A stretch of DNA of 64,000 nt from CADEED01 sp964444835 (GCA_964444835.1 CAYUIT010000002.1:62001-126000), one strand, 5' to 3'; shown: positions 1 through 8,746, numbered from the stretch's first letter. Numbers and translations: made by a program. The notes: generated by a model not told the origin, from the letters alone.

Positions 1-1
1 C

Positions 2-736
2 AAGATCATCAACCGCAATGCCACCGATACGCTCAAGCGCGTCACACTCGAGCTTGGCGGCAAGACGCCGGTCATCGTCATGCCAGACGTCAACATCGAA
101 GAAGCGGCGCCTGGCGCTGCCGGCGCGATCTTCTTCAACGCCGGCCAAGTGTGCGTCGCAGGCTCGCGCCTGTTCGCGCATCGCTCGATCTTCGATCGCA
201 TGATTGAAGGCGTGTCGGCGGCGAGCAAGTTCTGGGCTCCGCGCCCCTCTCTCGATCCGAATGCGCACATGGGCGCCCTCGTATCGAAGGAACAGCACGA
301 TCGCGTCATGGGCTACATCGAGTCCGGTAAGCGCGAAGGTGCGTCGGTCGCGATCGGCGGCGACGCGCCGTCGTCCACTGGCTACTTCGTGAACCCCACC
401 GTGCTCGTCAACGTGAAGCCAACGATGAAAGTCGTGCGCGAAGAGATCTTCGGGCCGGTCGTCGTGGCACAGCGCTTCGATGATTTGGATGAGGTGGCGA
501 AGGCTGCTAACGATACCGAATACGGTCTCGCGGCCGCGATCTGGACGAAGGACCTCTCGACGATGCACAAGCTTGCAGCGAAGCTGAAGGCCGGCACCGT
601 GTGGGGCAATTGCCATGGCATGATCGATCCGGCGCTACCGTTCGGTGGCTACAAGCAGTCGGGCATCGGCCGCGAGCAAGCGCGTCAAGGCATCGAGGCC
701 TACACGGAACTCAAGTCCGTCCTCATCAAGCTGTAA
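2..736 (+). CDS. NAD(P)-dependent aldehyde dehydrogenase, C-terminal part
   Basis: The reading frame is open from the left edge, so the gene is 5'-truncated by the window. It holds the second half of an aldehyde dehydrogenase. The glutamate motif LELGGK lies near codons 17-22 and the catalytic cysteine is in GQVCVAG. An EEIFGPV motif and a C-terminal PFGGYKQSGIGRE follow, all classical for the class 1/2 and betaine-aldehyde branch. It would oxidise an aldehyde to an acid with NAD(P). In this island an aromatic aldehyde such as vanillin is plausible, but the substrate is inferred from context only. An alpha/beta hydrolase follows 34 bp downstream on the same strand. Confidence 0.93.
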   Translation, partial: KIINRNATDTLKRVTLELGGKTPVIVMPDVNIEEAAPGAAGAIFFNAGQVCVAGSRLFAHRSIFDRMIEGVSAASKFWAPRPSLDPNAHMGALVSKEQHDRVMGYIESGKREGASVAIGGDAPSSTGYFVNPTVLVNVKPTMKVVREEIFGPVVVAQRFDDLDEVAKAANDTEYGLAAAIWTKDLSTMHKLAAKLKAGTVWGNCHGMIDPALPFGGYKQSGIGREQARQGIEAYTELKSVLIKL

Positions 737-770
737 GCAGCGCGCCGCAGCGCCACGTGGATCACGCGAC

Positions 771-1520
771 ATGGCAACGTTCGTTTGTATCCACGGCTCC
801 TGGCACGGCGGCTGGTGTTTCGAGCCCCTGCGCCCTCTCCTCGAGGGCGCAGGGCACTCGTTAGTAGCACCCACATTACCGGGCATGGGCGGCGACGCCG
901 CTACGCTGCGCGGTGTCACACTCGAGAGCTGGGCCGCGTTCGTCGCGAGCGAATGTCGGCGCGCGACGCGCCGCCCCGTGATTCTCGTCGGTCACAGTCG
1001 CGGCGGCATCGTGCTCAGTCAAGCTGCGGAGCTCGCGCCCGACGCGATCGATGCACTCGTCTATGTGTGCGCGATGATGCTGCCGAATGGCATGTCGCGC
1101 GCGATGTTCAAATCCCTCGAAGCGCCGAATCCCGACTTCGATGCGATCATTTCGCCGGTGCACGATGGCGCCGGCACGGTCGTCGACAGCTCCCGCGCGG
1201 GCGCCGTGTTTGCGCAACTCGCGCCGCCGGAACGGGCGCGCTGGGCACTCTCACAACTCGTCGCAGAACCGCACGGACCGCGTTCCACGCCATTGCGGCT
1301 CTCGAGTGAACGCTTCGGTCGAGTCCCCCGCCACTACATCGAGTGCACGGCGGATCGCACCATCCGCATCGAGAGCCAGCGACTTATGCAGCGCCTCGTA
1401 CCGGGTGCGGCTGTCCAAACACTGAGCGCAGACCACTCGCCGTACCTGTCGCAGCCCGCGGAACTCGCCGCCGCGTTGCTCGCGACCGTCCCGGCGGCTG
1501 CGAAAACTACTGCGGCTTGA
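771..1520 (+). CDS. alpha/beta hydrolase, EstC/pyrethroid-hydrolase-like
   Basis: A 249-residue alpha/beta hydrolase. The oxyanion segment HGSWHGGWCFEPL is at residues 6-18, the nucleophile elbow is GHSRGG, and the presumed catalytic histidine is in DHSPYLSQP near the C-terminus. These are typical of the small esterases related to plant methyl-salicylate esterases and bacterial EstC. The ATG at 771 puts the first beta strand (TFVCIHG) where the family starts; the upstream extension of the frame overlaps the aldehyde dehydrogenase and is not credible. It may split an aromatic ester or lactone. Its 3' end overlaps the convergent cytochrome gene by 14 bp. Confidence 0.85.
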   Translation: MATFVCIHGSWHGGWCFEPLRPLLEGAGHSLVAPTLPGMGGDAATLRGVTLESWAAFVASECRRATRRPVILVGHSRGGIVLSQAAELAPDAIDALVYVCAMMLPNGMSRAMFKSLEAPNPDFDAIISPVHDGAGTVVDSSRAGAVFAQLAPPERARWALSQLVAEPHGPRSTPLRLSSERFGRVPRHYIECTADRTIRIESQRLMQRLVPGAAVQTLSADHSPYLSQPAELAAALLATVPAAAKTTAA

Positions 1521-1899
1521 TCAAGTAGTTACTAACGATCTCGAGCTCGGCGTCAGAGAGCTCGCCGCGCCCGATCCGCGGCATATTGCCGATACCCATG
1601 CGCACGGCCACGGCGATCAACTCCCGGGACAAATCCGAGCGCGTTTCCAGCATCGCGAGCTGCGGCTCCATCCGGCGCGCCAGCAGCACCGTACCCATGC
1701 CCATTTGCCGATGGCACATGCCACATTTCTCGACATACAGCGCTTCGCTCGGCGAACGCGCCGAGCGATCTTGCATCACGCCGCGAAACGGATTCTCGAC
1801 GCGCGCCCCGCTCTTCGCGGGCTCGGCAGCAGCACTGCCTGCACTCGCCCCGACGAGGGATGCCGTCACTGCCAAGACGATCCACGCTAACTGCTTCAT
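1507..1899 (-). CDS. c-type cytochrome, electron acceptor of the adjacent flavoprotein
   Basis: A 130-residue monohaem cytochrome c with an N-terminal signal peptide (MKQLAWIVLAVTASLVGAS) and one haem-binding CGMCH. The later GIGNMPRIGRGELSD segment supplies a likely axial methionine and the usual C-terminal helix. The start is the ATG overlapping the flavoprotein stop (ATGA). By analogy with p-cresol methylhydroxylase and eugenol hydroxylase, which pair a VAO-type flavoprotein with a small cytochrome subunit, it should take electrons from the neighbouring gene product in the periplasm. The pairing is inferred from gene overlap and family knowledge. Confidence 0.85.
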   Translation of the reverse strand: MKQLAWIVLAVTASLVGASAGSAAAEPAKSGARVENPFRGVMQDRSARSPSEALYVEKCGMCHRQMGMGTVLLARRMEPQLAMLETRSDLSRELIAVAVRMGIGNMPRIGRGELSDAELEIVSNYLIKPQ

Positions 1900-3416
1900 G
1901 GGCGCTTCCCCCGCGGCCAAATGCCGCTCTTGCCGGGCGCGATGATTCCGTTCGGGTCGAGCGCGTCTTTCACGCGCTCGTTTAGCCGACGCATTGCATG
2001 GCCGTTGAAGTCGTAGCTGTCAGCCACGAGGTCCATGTACTCAATGTGCGTACGGTACTCGCCGTAGCGCTGGGCGCTGGCATCCGCCACCAGAGCCCGA
2101 AACATCGCATCGACACGGCTCATCATGTCGGGATCGTCTTTGTTGTAGAGCAACTGATTGACGTTGACCAAGCTGCGCTCACTCATGGCAAAGCTTGCGT
2201 GATAGTCCATGCCAAATTTTTGGTACAACGCATACGTGCGTCGGAACTGATCGAGGGCGAGATCTCCTCGCGGCGGCAGCACGGGTGAATAGCCGATATG
2301 TCCTCCCCGCCCGCCGTGCCAGTTCACGTTCGCGAGCGGGAAACTGATCGGCACACCGGTCATCGGCGAACCTTCCGGCGGATCGCCGCGCAACCAACGC
2401 ATCGGCTTCTTCGCGAGCACTGGCTTGTTAGCAAAAGCGCGATCCAGGACGCGCATCGATGCTTCGACAACATCGAGGTGCCCGTAGAAGCGCACCTGAA
2501 CGCTCCACCAACCGATGTTGAAGCGCCGGCGAATGGCGGTGATCACCTTCTCGTCGAGCGGGCCTTTGTCGGTGGTCCACTGCTCGCGCGTCGTCATCAC
2601 CGCGGCCGAGCGCAGCCAGTTGCCGATCGACGGGCTCTGTTGAATCAGCCCATCGCGGCGTAGCGGCATCAAGGTATCGATGGCCCAACCCAAATCGTCA
2701 GGCTGATCGAATTCGAAATCGTAGCCCATGACGGCCTCAGGCTCGGGCATGAGCCACAGGCCGAGCTTGGTCACGATGCCAAAGTTCGACTGACAAAACA
2801 TCGAATCCCAGCCAGGCCCGTAGCCATTGCGATACAGCAACCAGTTAGGCGAATCCGTCATGGCACCCATACCGGTGCGCACGAGATCGCCATCCGGCAG
2901 CACAACCTCCATGCCGCAGATCCGAGCCGCATGATCGCCGTAACTTGTGTAGCCCACGCCACGATCGAGCGCATTGCCAGCCACGGATCCCCAGCTATTG
3001 CCAGGCACCGATAGCCACAGCGGAATTCGCTTTGCTTGCAGATGATCGTAAAGATCGAAGAAGCCCACGCCGGGCTCTAACAACACCGTGCCACGATCGG
3101 CATCGACCTCGATCCGCTTCATGCGCGACAAATCGAGCACCCAAGAACCCTGTTGCACGGGCGCAGGCCCGCCATAGCCAAAGTTCTTGCCACGGCTGAT
3201 CGGCCACAAAGCAACGCGGTGTCTGTTAGCAATCCGAACGATCTCGCGAACCTGTTCGACATTCGCCGGTGCGAGTACACCGCCGGGGCTATGCCGGGAT
3301 TCGTCGGCCGCGTAATGATCGGAGTACGCGGCACGGTCGTCGTCGCCGTCCATAACCCAGTCGCGACCGAGTGCCGCCACAAAGTCGCGCCGAGCGCGTG
3401 CGGAAATCGGCCTCAT
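1896..3416 (-). CDS. VAO/4-cresol-dehydrogenase family FAD flavoprotein (4-alkylphenol hydroxylase type)
   Basis: A 506-residue FAD-linked oxidase. The N-terminal PCMH-type FAD domain contains PISRGKNFGYGG and SVPGNSWGSVAGNALDRG. The C-terminal part has YGEYRTHIEYMD and NGIIAPGKSGIWP, nearly the signature of fungal vanillyl-alcohol oxidase and eugenol hydroxylase. A histidine near residue 373 (GGHIGYSP) aligns with the histidine that binds FAD covalently in vanillyl-alcohol oxidase, whereas p-cresol methylhydroxylase uses tyrosine. It would hydroxylate or oxidise the benzylic position of a para-alkylphenol, passing electrons to the overlapping cytochrome. It starts inside the stop of the upstream Tat gene (ATGA). 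Exact substrate unknown. Confidence 0.88.
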   Translation of the reverse strand: MRPISARARRDFVAALGRDWVMDGDDDRAAYSDHYAADESRHSPGGVLAPANVEQVREIVRIANRHRVALWPISRGKNFGYGGPAPVQQGSWVLDLSRMKRIEVDADRGTVLLEPGVGFFDLYDHLQAKRIPLWLSVPGNSWGSVAGNALDRGVGYTSYGDHAARICGMEVVLPDGDLVRTGMGAMTDSPNWLLYRNGYGPGWDSMFCQSNFGIVTKLGLWLMPEPEAVMGYDFEFDQPDDLGWAIDTLMPLRRDGLIQQSPSIGNWLRSAAVMTTREQWTTDKGPLDEKVITAIRRRFNIGWWSVQVRFYGHLDVVEASMRVLDRAFANKPVLAKKPMRWLRGDPPEGSPMTGVPISFPLANVNWHGGRGGHIGYSPVLPPRGDLALDQFRRTYALYQKFGMDYHASFAMSERSLVNVNQLLYNKDDPDMMSRVDAMFRALVADASAQRYGEYRTHIEYMDLVADSYDFNGHAMRRLNERVKDALDPNGIIAPGKSGIWPRGKRP

Positions 3417-3787
3417 GCGAACTCCTCGGCACGCAGCGCGGCACGAGGTGCCATCGACCAATGCTCCAATCCATCGCGATGCCGGATGGCGATGAGGCGA
3501 AACCCTCGCTCTTGCAGCAGACCCCGGATTTGCAAGAAGTCACTCCAGTTTGTGGCGCCGACAATCCGTCGTGCAGCATCGATAGAGCGCAACTCGCGCC
3601 AGTAGTTAGCGCTATCGCGTGCGACATCAATGACGCGAAATGCCGCGGGTGGCGCGCTGCGACGACCGTCGAAGATCGCGATGCATGGCGGCTCGGCGGC
3701 AACCAGCGCTGCTACTTCGCCAATGGCTGCAGATGCAAACGCGCACACGGTGACGCCTTGCAATACGGATCTGCGATTCATACCCAT
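3413..3787 (-). CDS. small Tat-signal protein of the flavocytochrome operon, function unknown
   Basis: A 124-residue protein with a twin-arginine-like leader (MNRRSVLQGVTVCAFASAA), so it is probably exported folded. No recognised domain follows; the mature part is about 95 residues with an IAIFDGRR segment. Two starts are possible, the ATG at 3787 or the one two codons later at 3781. It overlaps the flavoprotein start by four bases, so the two are translationally coupled. Its place ahead of a VAO-type flavoprotein and cytochrome suggests an accessory role such as maturation, export with the flavoprotein, or electron relay, but nothing in the sequence proves this. Confidence 0.75.
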   Translation of the reverse strand: MGMNRRSVLQGVTVCAFASAAIGEVAALVAAEPPCIAIFDGRRSAPPAAFRVIDVARDSANYWRELRSIDAARRIVGATNWSDFLQIRGLLQERGFRLIAIRHRDGLEHWSMAPRAALRAEEFA

Positions 3788-3812
3788 GCTGTAGCGATTA
3801 CCTTGCGGCGAG

Positions 3813-3847
3813 AAAAAGGCACGGTCCGCCTCGCGACGAACCGTGCC
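3813..3847 (-). terminator. intrinsic terminator after the TonB receptor gene
   Basis: On the minus strand a perfect 8-bp stem (GGCACGGT paired with ACCGTGCC, arms at 3840-3847 and 3818-3825) with a 14-nt loop is followed at once by a run of five T residues. It lies 29 bp past the receptor stop and before the Tat gene, so the receptor is probably mainly monocistronic, with the flavocytochrome genes partly or separately transcribed. Confidence 0.8.
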
Positions 3848-3875
3848 ATTATCTTGCGCCAAGCGCGCGCCGCGG

Positions 3876-6395
3876 TCAGAACTTCTTCTTAACCGTCACC
3901 GCCCACTCACGTGGACGGCCCGGCGCTCCCGCGATCGCGCCTGCACCGGCGCCTGTCAGATCGAACTTCGACAGGAAGTAGTACTCATCTGCGAGGTTGG
4001 TAATCTCGAGCGCGATATCCAAATCGCCCTCAGCATTCTGCCAACCTAAGCGAGCATTCGCCAAAGTGTAATCAGGCACTCGGCCGAACAGCGCCGACGG
4101 TGAATTGGCAGCCGGTTGCAAGTCGCCACCGGCGAGTTCGTCCTGGTAGTTCACGTCGATGCGCGGCGTGAGCGAACCGCGCTCGCCGAGATCGAAGCGA
4201 TACTGGAGACCCAAATTCCACTTCGTTTCGATGAGGCCGCGTGGCGGCGACGACAAGCGACCGACGACGGCCGGATCGCTCGAGCAAGGACCAGAAGCCA
4301 AGCCGACGACGGCCGGATTGACGCAATCCCACTCCCAATCGATGATCGAAATCGCAGCATCGAGTTGCAGACCCTCGACCGGATTCGCCATCAGCTCAAG
4401 CTCTAGGCCCTTGACCGTCGCGTCGCCAGCGTTCTGCGGCAGCGCGCACGGGCCCGGTCCACCGAACTGCGGGCACGACAACAGCGTGAGCTGGGCTTCC
4501 TTGAAGTCGTTCAGGAAGATCGCGCCGTTCAAGCGCACACGACGATCGAACAGGTCCGTCTTGAAACCCACTTCGTAGCTCGTCACTTCTTCCGGACCGA
4601 ACGAACGCGCTTGCGCTGCGTTGAACGGACGCGGGCCGACACCGCCCGCCTTGTAGCCCGTGGCCACCGTCGCGTACGCGAGAATCTGCGGATTGAAGCG
4701 GTAATCGACACTGACGCGATAGTCGGTACGATCGCCCTTGAAGCTCGCCTTGCGGCCCGTCAGCGCCGTGACGACCTCTGTGACGTTGCCGTTGTTGTTA
4801 GCATCCAGCGTATCCGGCCCTTCGTAGCCGGCGCCGTAGCGTGCGCCGATACCATCGAGGAACGGGTTGATCGTGCGGCCGTCGAGGTTGTAGCGGAAGA
4901 ACGTGTAGTCCTTCGAATCCTCGGTGTAACGCACGCCTGCCGTTAGCGACAGCGCCTCAGTCACGCTGAAGTTGACGGTGGCGAATACCGCCTGAGATTG
5001 CGTTTCAACCGGATCGTCGCCGATGAACTGCAATGGGAAAATCGGCAGCGGTCCGGCTGCGACATAGCGAATGTCTTGCAGCGTGTAGTACTTCGTCTCC
5101 TCGTCTGAGTAGTACGCACCGAAAGTCGCGTTCACACGATCCGAGAACTCGGCGTTGAGCCGCAGCTCCTGGCTCCAAAACGAGTGCGTGAGGTCGTTGT
5201 TGCCGAAGCCCACCCGAGCCGGCGAGAGATCGTTGTCGACGCTGAACTGATTCTGCCACTCGCGATACGCGCTAATCGACGTGAGCCGCAGCGTGTCGGA
5301 GATACCAATCTCCATGTTCGCCGAGACGTTCCAACCCTCATAGGTGTTCAGCGCTGAACCGCGCGTCGCCGGCATCGGCAAACCTTGGAGCGGCGGAATG
5401 AGCCCGGCGGTGAACGACCCCGCTTCTTGTCCCGTCGACACGAAGTTGCACCACTCACCGCAAATGAAGCGCGAGTCGTACGGCAAGCCATTCACCGTTT
5501 GTACGTTCGGGTTCGCATTCGATCCGAACAACAACACTTCTGCACCATTGAAGCGCTTGTCACGTGTGTAGTCGCCCGAGATCATCAAATCGAAGCGCTC
5601 GGACGGGTTGTACCGCAAGATCGTGCGCAGCGAGCGATAGCCGACATCGCCTAACGAATACAGCTCACAGTTAGTGCCGCCACCCGGCGCGGGCAATCCG
5701 CTGCTCGGTACCGCACAGCCATAATCGAGCACGTCCACATAACCGTTTTGATCGGCGAAGGTGCCCGAGATACGACCGCTCAGATGCTCGGTCAGGCTGA
5801 AATCCGTGCTGGCGCGCACGTTGATGCGATCACGACTGCCGAACGTGGCAGACACGACGCCGCCACCATCACCTGTCGGCTTGCGTGTCACGAAACGGAT
5901 GGCGCCACCTTCCGAGTTGCGCCCGGTCAGTGTGCCCTGCGGACCGCGTAGTACTTCGACACGCTCGACGTCGAGCAGATCGAAGTTGGCGCCGGTGAGC
6001 CGCGGGTAGTAGACGTCGTCGATGTAGAGACCGACACCAGGCTCGTAGGCCGGATTGAAGTCGATCTGACCAAAGCCGCGAATGCTCGCCGTGATCGAGT
6101 TACCGAATGCGGCCGACGCGGGCCGTAACACCACGCTGGGTGCCGCATTCGCGACATCGGCGAGGTTTGTCGCACTGCGCTGCTCGATCATTTCGGCCGT
6201 CACGGCCGTGATCGCGATCGGCGTGTCCTGCAGCCGCTCCTCACGGAACTGCGCCGTGACCACGACTTCTTCGAGCCGCTCGTCGGAGTTACTTTCCGCT
6301 GTTTGCGCCATGCTGAGCGGTGCTAACAACACCGCTGCCGCGCCAACGCCTATAGAGAATCGAAGCCGGATAAACCCGGTCTGTGTCGCCTTCAT
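3876..6395 (-). CDS. TonB-dependent outer-membrane receptor
   Basis: An 839-residue receptor. A signal peptide ends near LSMAQ, followed by a TonB-box region (RLEEVVVTAQ), a plug domain with IRGFGQ and VEVLRGPQGTLTGRNSEGGAI, and a 22-strand-type barrel ending in VTVKKKF with terminal phenylalanine. The ATG at 6395 has AGGGGG about six bases upstream. Such receptors import scarce or bulky substrates across the outer membrane; here lignin-derived aromatics are the likely cargo, because TonB-dependent uptake is known for sphingomonads growing on these compounds. Cargo is inferred. A second receptor with the same plug architecture is at 47866-50274. Confidence 0.92.
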   Translation of the reverse strand: MKATQTGFIRLRFSIGVGAAAVLLAPLSMAQTAESNSDERLEEVVVTAQFREERLQDTPIAITAVTAEMIEQRSATNLADVANAAPSVVLRPASAAFGNSITASIRGFGQIDFNPAYEPGVGLYIDDVYYPRLTGANFDLLDVERVEVLRGPQGTLTGRNSEGGAIRFVTRKPTGDGGGVVSATFGSRDRINVRASTDFSLTEHLSGRISGTFADQNGYVDVLDYGCAVPSSGLPAPGGGTNCELYSLGDVGYRSLRTILRYNPSERFDLMISGDYTRDKRFNGAEVLLFGSNANPNVQTVNGLPYDSRFICGEWCNFVSTGQEAGSFTAGLIPPLQGLPMPATRGSALNTYEGWNVSANMEIGISDTLRLTSISAYREWQNQFSVDNDLSPARVGFGNNDLTHSFWSQELRLNAEFSDRVNATFGAYYSDEETKYYTLQDIRYVAAGPLPIFPLQFIGDDPVETQSQAVFATVNFSVTEALSLTAGVRYTEDSKDYTFFRYNLDGRTINPFLDGIGARYGAGYEGPDTLDANNNGNVTEVVTALTGRKASFKGDRTDYRVSVDYRFNPQILAYATVATGYKAGGVGPRPFNAAQARSFGPEEVTSYEVGFKTDLFDRRVRLNGAIFLNDFKEAQLTLLSCPQFGGPGPCALPQNAGDATVKGLELELMANPVEGLQLDAAISIIDWEWDCVNPAVVGLASGPCSSDPAVVGRLSSPPRGLIETKWNLGLQYRFDLGERGSLTPRIDVNYQDELAGGDLQPAANSPSALFGRVPDYTLANARLGWQNAEGDLDIALEITNLADEYYFLSKFDLTGAGAGAIAGAPGRPREWAVTVKKKF

Positions 6396-6495
6396 CGTTG
6401 CCCCCTCTGCGCACCGAAAGCTCGACAATCGAGCGGCGGGTGCCGCATCGTCATATTTGTCAGTAAAGCAAACTAATTTCCGAATGGCAAGACCG

Positions 6496-6507
6496 CAACA
6501 TTTGTTA
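6496..6507. promoter_or_regulatory. candidate 12-bp operator, AACA-TT-TGTT core
   Basis: CAACATTTGTTA lies about 100 bp upstream of the TonB receptor start. Its core AACA-N2-TGTT is a perfect inverted repeat and differs in one base from the reverse complement of the TAACAAATGTTA sites at 7256, 28318 and 41714. Inferred operator; nothing else is seen in the 6396-6536 gap except AT-rich promoter-like sequence and a weak 19-bp-type match at 6457. Confidence 0.45.
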
Positions 6508-6536
6508 GCAAATTTGGTGCCGACGCCAACGCGCCA

Positions 6537-7232
6537 TTACGGTACCCGTCGCGCGAACGCAACGCCCAAGCGCGGATGGGCAAAATGCATGGGCACATCC
6601 TGGCGGTAGGGCCACGTGCGACGTACGGCCGCGGCGGGCAGCAGCACATCCGGGCCTATTGGATTGTCGGGGTACGCTTGGGCTGCCGGCTGCAGGTGGG
6701 CGGTGGTGTGCGCCCAGCCTGTTTCATAATCGGCCTGCCACTGCATCATGTAGTCGAGCCGCTGAATCTTCCACACGTCGCCGACACGGACATAGTCGTT
6801 CTCGTAGATCCCAGCCTCGTAGAACTGCAACGGCAGCCCCTCAGGCTTGTACTCGCGGCTGACATGGCTACCACCCATCAGAATCGCACGAAAACGACCC
6901 TTGGCGGTGCGACGGTCGGGCGCGACCGTGATGATGTCCTGCATCTGGAAATGATCGAGCAAGAACCCATCGACCGGGCCGTTTTGCCCTTGGGTGAAAA
7001 AGTTCTGAAACCACGTACCGTATAACCGACGAATGCCAGCGTGGCCACGGTATTCACCCGACAAGAATACGACGACGCCGTCCGGCGCAAATAGCTCCAC
7101 GACATCGTCGGCGCGATTGAAATCGATGTAATAGCCGTACGCCCAATGCAGGCGCCGAATTGCGTTGACGTCCTCGAGTTCTGCGACACGGTTTTCGAGC
7201 GCCTGCAGGCGCGTCTCGACGTCTGGTTGCAT
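6537..7232 (-). CDS. NTF2/SnoaL-like protein, LdpA-type candidate (A)
   Basis: A 231-residue SnoaL-like protein. An N-terminal helix is followed by the NTF2 cone-fold core beginning NAIRRLHWAYGYYIDF and continuing VVELFAPDG, GIRRLYGTWFQ, LLDHFQMQDIITVAPD and YENDYVRVGDVWKIQRLDY. The start at 7232 follows AGAGGGGG. It is clearly homologous to the proteins at 7288-7893 and 8849-9559. This family includes LdpA of Novosphingobium, a cofactor-free gamma-formaldehyde lyase that turns a diarylpropane into lignostilbene. The nearby lignostilbene dioxygenase makes that function attractive, but SnoaL-like folds have many activities, so the reaction is inferred. Confidence 0.8.
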   Translation of the reverse strand: MQPDVETRLQALENRVAELEDVNAIRRLHWAYGYYIDFNRADDVVELFAPDGVVVFLSGEYRGHAGIRRLYGTWFQNFFTQGQNGPVDGFLLDHFQMQDIITVAPDRRTAKGRFRAILMGGSHVSREYKPEGLPLQFYEAGIYENDYVRVGDVWKIQRLDYMMQWQADYETGWAHTTAHLQPAAQAYPDNPIGPDVLLPAAAVRRTWPYRQDVPMHFAHPRLGVAFARRVP

Positions 7233-7255
7233 GGCGACCCCCTCTTGCCTGACGC

Positions 7256-7267
7256 TAACAAATGTTA
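7256..7267. promoter_or_regulatory. candidate operator TAACAAATGTTA
   Basis: An inverted repeat (TAACA-N2-TGTTA) centred in the 55-bp gap between two divergent NTF2-like genes, 24 bp from one start and 21 bp from the other. The identical 12-mer occurs at 28318 and 41714 and a perfect-palindrome version at 30619, each in front of another catabolic gene. Most likely a repressor site for both genes. Confidence 0.65.
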
Positions 7268-7287
7268 CCAGAGGCGGAGCATGCCAC

Positions 7288-7893
7288 ATGAACGAACTCG
7301 CTGAACTACGCGCTGAGGTGGCGCTACTGCGCGCCGAGCGCGCCATCCATCGGTTACAAACCGCCTACGGGTACTACGTCGACAAGGCCCAATGGGACGA
7401 GGCCGCCGATTTGTTTGCACGCGATGGCACGCTCGAGATCGCCGCTCGCGGCCGTTACGACGGTCAAGCGCGCATCCGCGCCTACCTACATGAGTTACCG
7501 CCACTCAAGCATGGGACGGTCTTCAACCACATGCAGTTGCAACCGCTGATCACAGTCGCGCCCGACTTACGAACCGCACACGCTCGCTGGCGCGCCATCA
7601 TGGAGGTCGGCTTTCTGGGGCGTGAAGAGCTGTGCGGCGAGGCGACGTACGAGAACGCTTACGTCGTGGAGGATGATGTCTGGAAGATCGCAAAGCTCCA
7701 CTGCTTCGTCACCTACTATGTGCGCTGGGACGAAGGCTGGAGCCGCGGCGGCGTGCCCATGGGCAAAGCACTCGAACACTTTCCGCCAGACGCGCCGCAG
7801 ACCGTGGACTACGGCTCCTACCCGGAAGTGTTCATTCCCCCGTATCACTATCCCAACCCTGTCACCGGCCGCCCGTGGCGACCCAAAACGTGA
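7288..7893 (+). CDS. NTF2/SnoaL-like protein (B)
   Basis: A 201-residue SnoaL-like protein. An N-terminal coiled segment (LAELRAEVALLRAER) precedes the core AIHRLQTAYGYYVDKAQWDEAADLF, then FNHMQLQPLITVAPDLRTA, YENAYVVEDDVWKIAKL and a C-terminal PYHYPNPVTGRPWRP. It is a shorter paralogue of the 6537 and 8849 proteins, lacking the FFTQG/GPVDGFLLDH stretch they share. The ATG at 7288 follows GAGGCGGAG. Divergent from protein A over a shared palindrome. It may act on a related dimer or stereoisomer; the reaction is unknown. Confidence 0.78.
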   Translation: MNELAELRAEVALLRAERAIHRLQTAYGYYVDKAQWDEAADLFARDGTLEIAARGRYDGQARIRAYLHELPPLKHGTVFNHMQLQPLITVAPDLRTAHARWRAIMEVGFLGREELCGEATYENAYVVEDDVWKIAKLHCFVTYYVRWDEGWSRGGVPMGKALEHFPPDAPQTVDYGSYPEVFIPPYHYPNPVTGRPWRPKT

Positions 7894-8343
7894 TCAGAAC
7901 ATGCCGTTGTCGTTAGCAGACTTCTCAGGCACGGGTTGCACGACGTCCCAATGCTCGACGACGCGGCAGTTCGCGACGCGAAAGATGTCCACGACGGCAA
8001 TGCCGCGATCATCTTTCGAGAACTGGCCGTGCGAGTGCACCGCGACGAGATCGCCTTCCGCAATCACGCGCTTGATCGAATAGCGCGTGTCGGGATTCTG
8101 CGCGAAGAACGGCTCGAGGAACTCGATCGCAGCGGCGCGCCCTGTCGCCGCCATCGGGTTGTGCTGAATGTAGCCCGGATCGACCCACGTTTCGAACGCC
8201 GCTCGCACCTGCTTGTCGATATACAACTGCTGCACGAAGCGCTGCACGATTTCCTTCGGCTTCAACCGGCACTTGGCATCCGCAGCAGTCGCTGCGACAG
8301 CCATCGACAAAAAAGCTGTTAGGACGATCCAGGACTTACGCAT
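7894..8343 (-). CDS. exported SnoaL_2-like protein
   Basis: A 149-residue protein with a Sec-type signal peptide (MRKSWIVLTAFLSMAVAATAADA) and a SnoaL-like domain: YIQHNPMAATGRAAAIEFLEPF, VAVHSHGQF, VVDIFRVANCRVVEHWDVVQPVP. It stops one base after the convergent gene. Its C-terminus (EHWDVVQPVPEKSANDNGMF) closely matches its upstream neighbour at 8357-8746 (EHWDVIQEVPAKSINPNGMF), so the two are tandem duplicates of which only this copy is exported. Function unknown; a periplasmic version of the same chemistry is one reading. Confidence 0.75.
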   Translation of the reverse strand: MRKSWIVLTAFLSMAVAATAADAKCRLKPKEIVQRFVQQLYIDKQVRAAFETWVDPGYIQHNPMAATGRAAAIEFLEPFFAQNPDTRYSIKRVIAEGDLVAVHSHGQFSKDDRGIAVVDIFRVANCRVVEHWDVVQPVPEKSANDNGMF

Positions 8344-8356
8344 GGGCTTCTCCAAA

Positions 8357-8746
8357 TCAAAACATACCGTTGGGGTTGATAGACTTTGCAGGCACTTCTT
8401 GGATGACGTCCCAGTGCTCGACGATCTCGCCGTTCTCACAGCGAAAGATATCGATCGCGGCAAGGCCCGGATCTCCGGGCCAGCGCTCGACGTGGACATG
8501 CACGATCACGTGGTCGCCATCGACGAACGCACGATGAATCGTTTGCTTGGCGTTGGGGCTCTCGCGGCGCACGATCGCGAGGAAGCGTTTGAGAGGCTCA
8601 AGGCCGGGTTCAGCAAGCGAACTGTGCTGGATGTAGCGCGCTGGCAAGTGCTGCTCGACCTTGTCGGGGTCCATGGCGATGAGCACCTCTCGATACATCG
8701 CCAAAACCCGATCCAAATTCGCCTGTTCGGCCACCGTGCGGCTCAT
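8357..8746 (-). CDS. cytoplasmic SnoaL_2-like protein, tandem paralogue
   Basis: A 129-residue SnoaL-like protein without signal peptide, containing RYIQHSSLAEPGLEPLKRFL, VIVHVHVERW and AAIDIFRCENGEIVEHWDVIQ. The start at 8746 follows GGGGTGGAC; the longer frame upstream runs through a 19-bp palindrome and is unlikely to be translated. It is cotranscribed with the exported copy 13 bp downstream. Family members are lyases, isomerases or hydrolases without cofactor; the substrate is unknown. Confidence 0.75.
   Translation of the reverse strand: MSRTVAEQANLDRVLAMYREVLIAMDPDKVEQHLPARYIQHSSLAEPGLEPLKRFLAIVRRESPNAKQTIHRAFVDGDHVIVHVHVERWPGDPGLAAIDIFRCENGEIVEHWDVIQEVPAKSINPNGMF

Noticed and set aside
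6457..6475. A 19-bp-type site in the TonB receptor promoter
   Set aside because: TTGTCAGTAAAGCAAACTA matches only part of the motif and lacks symmetry, so it is not listed as an operator.
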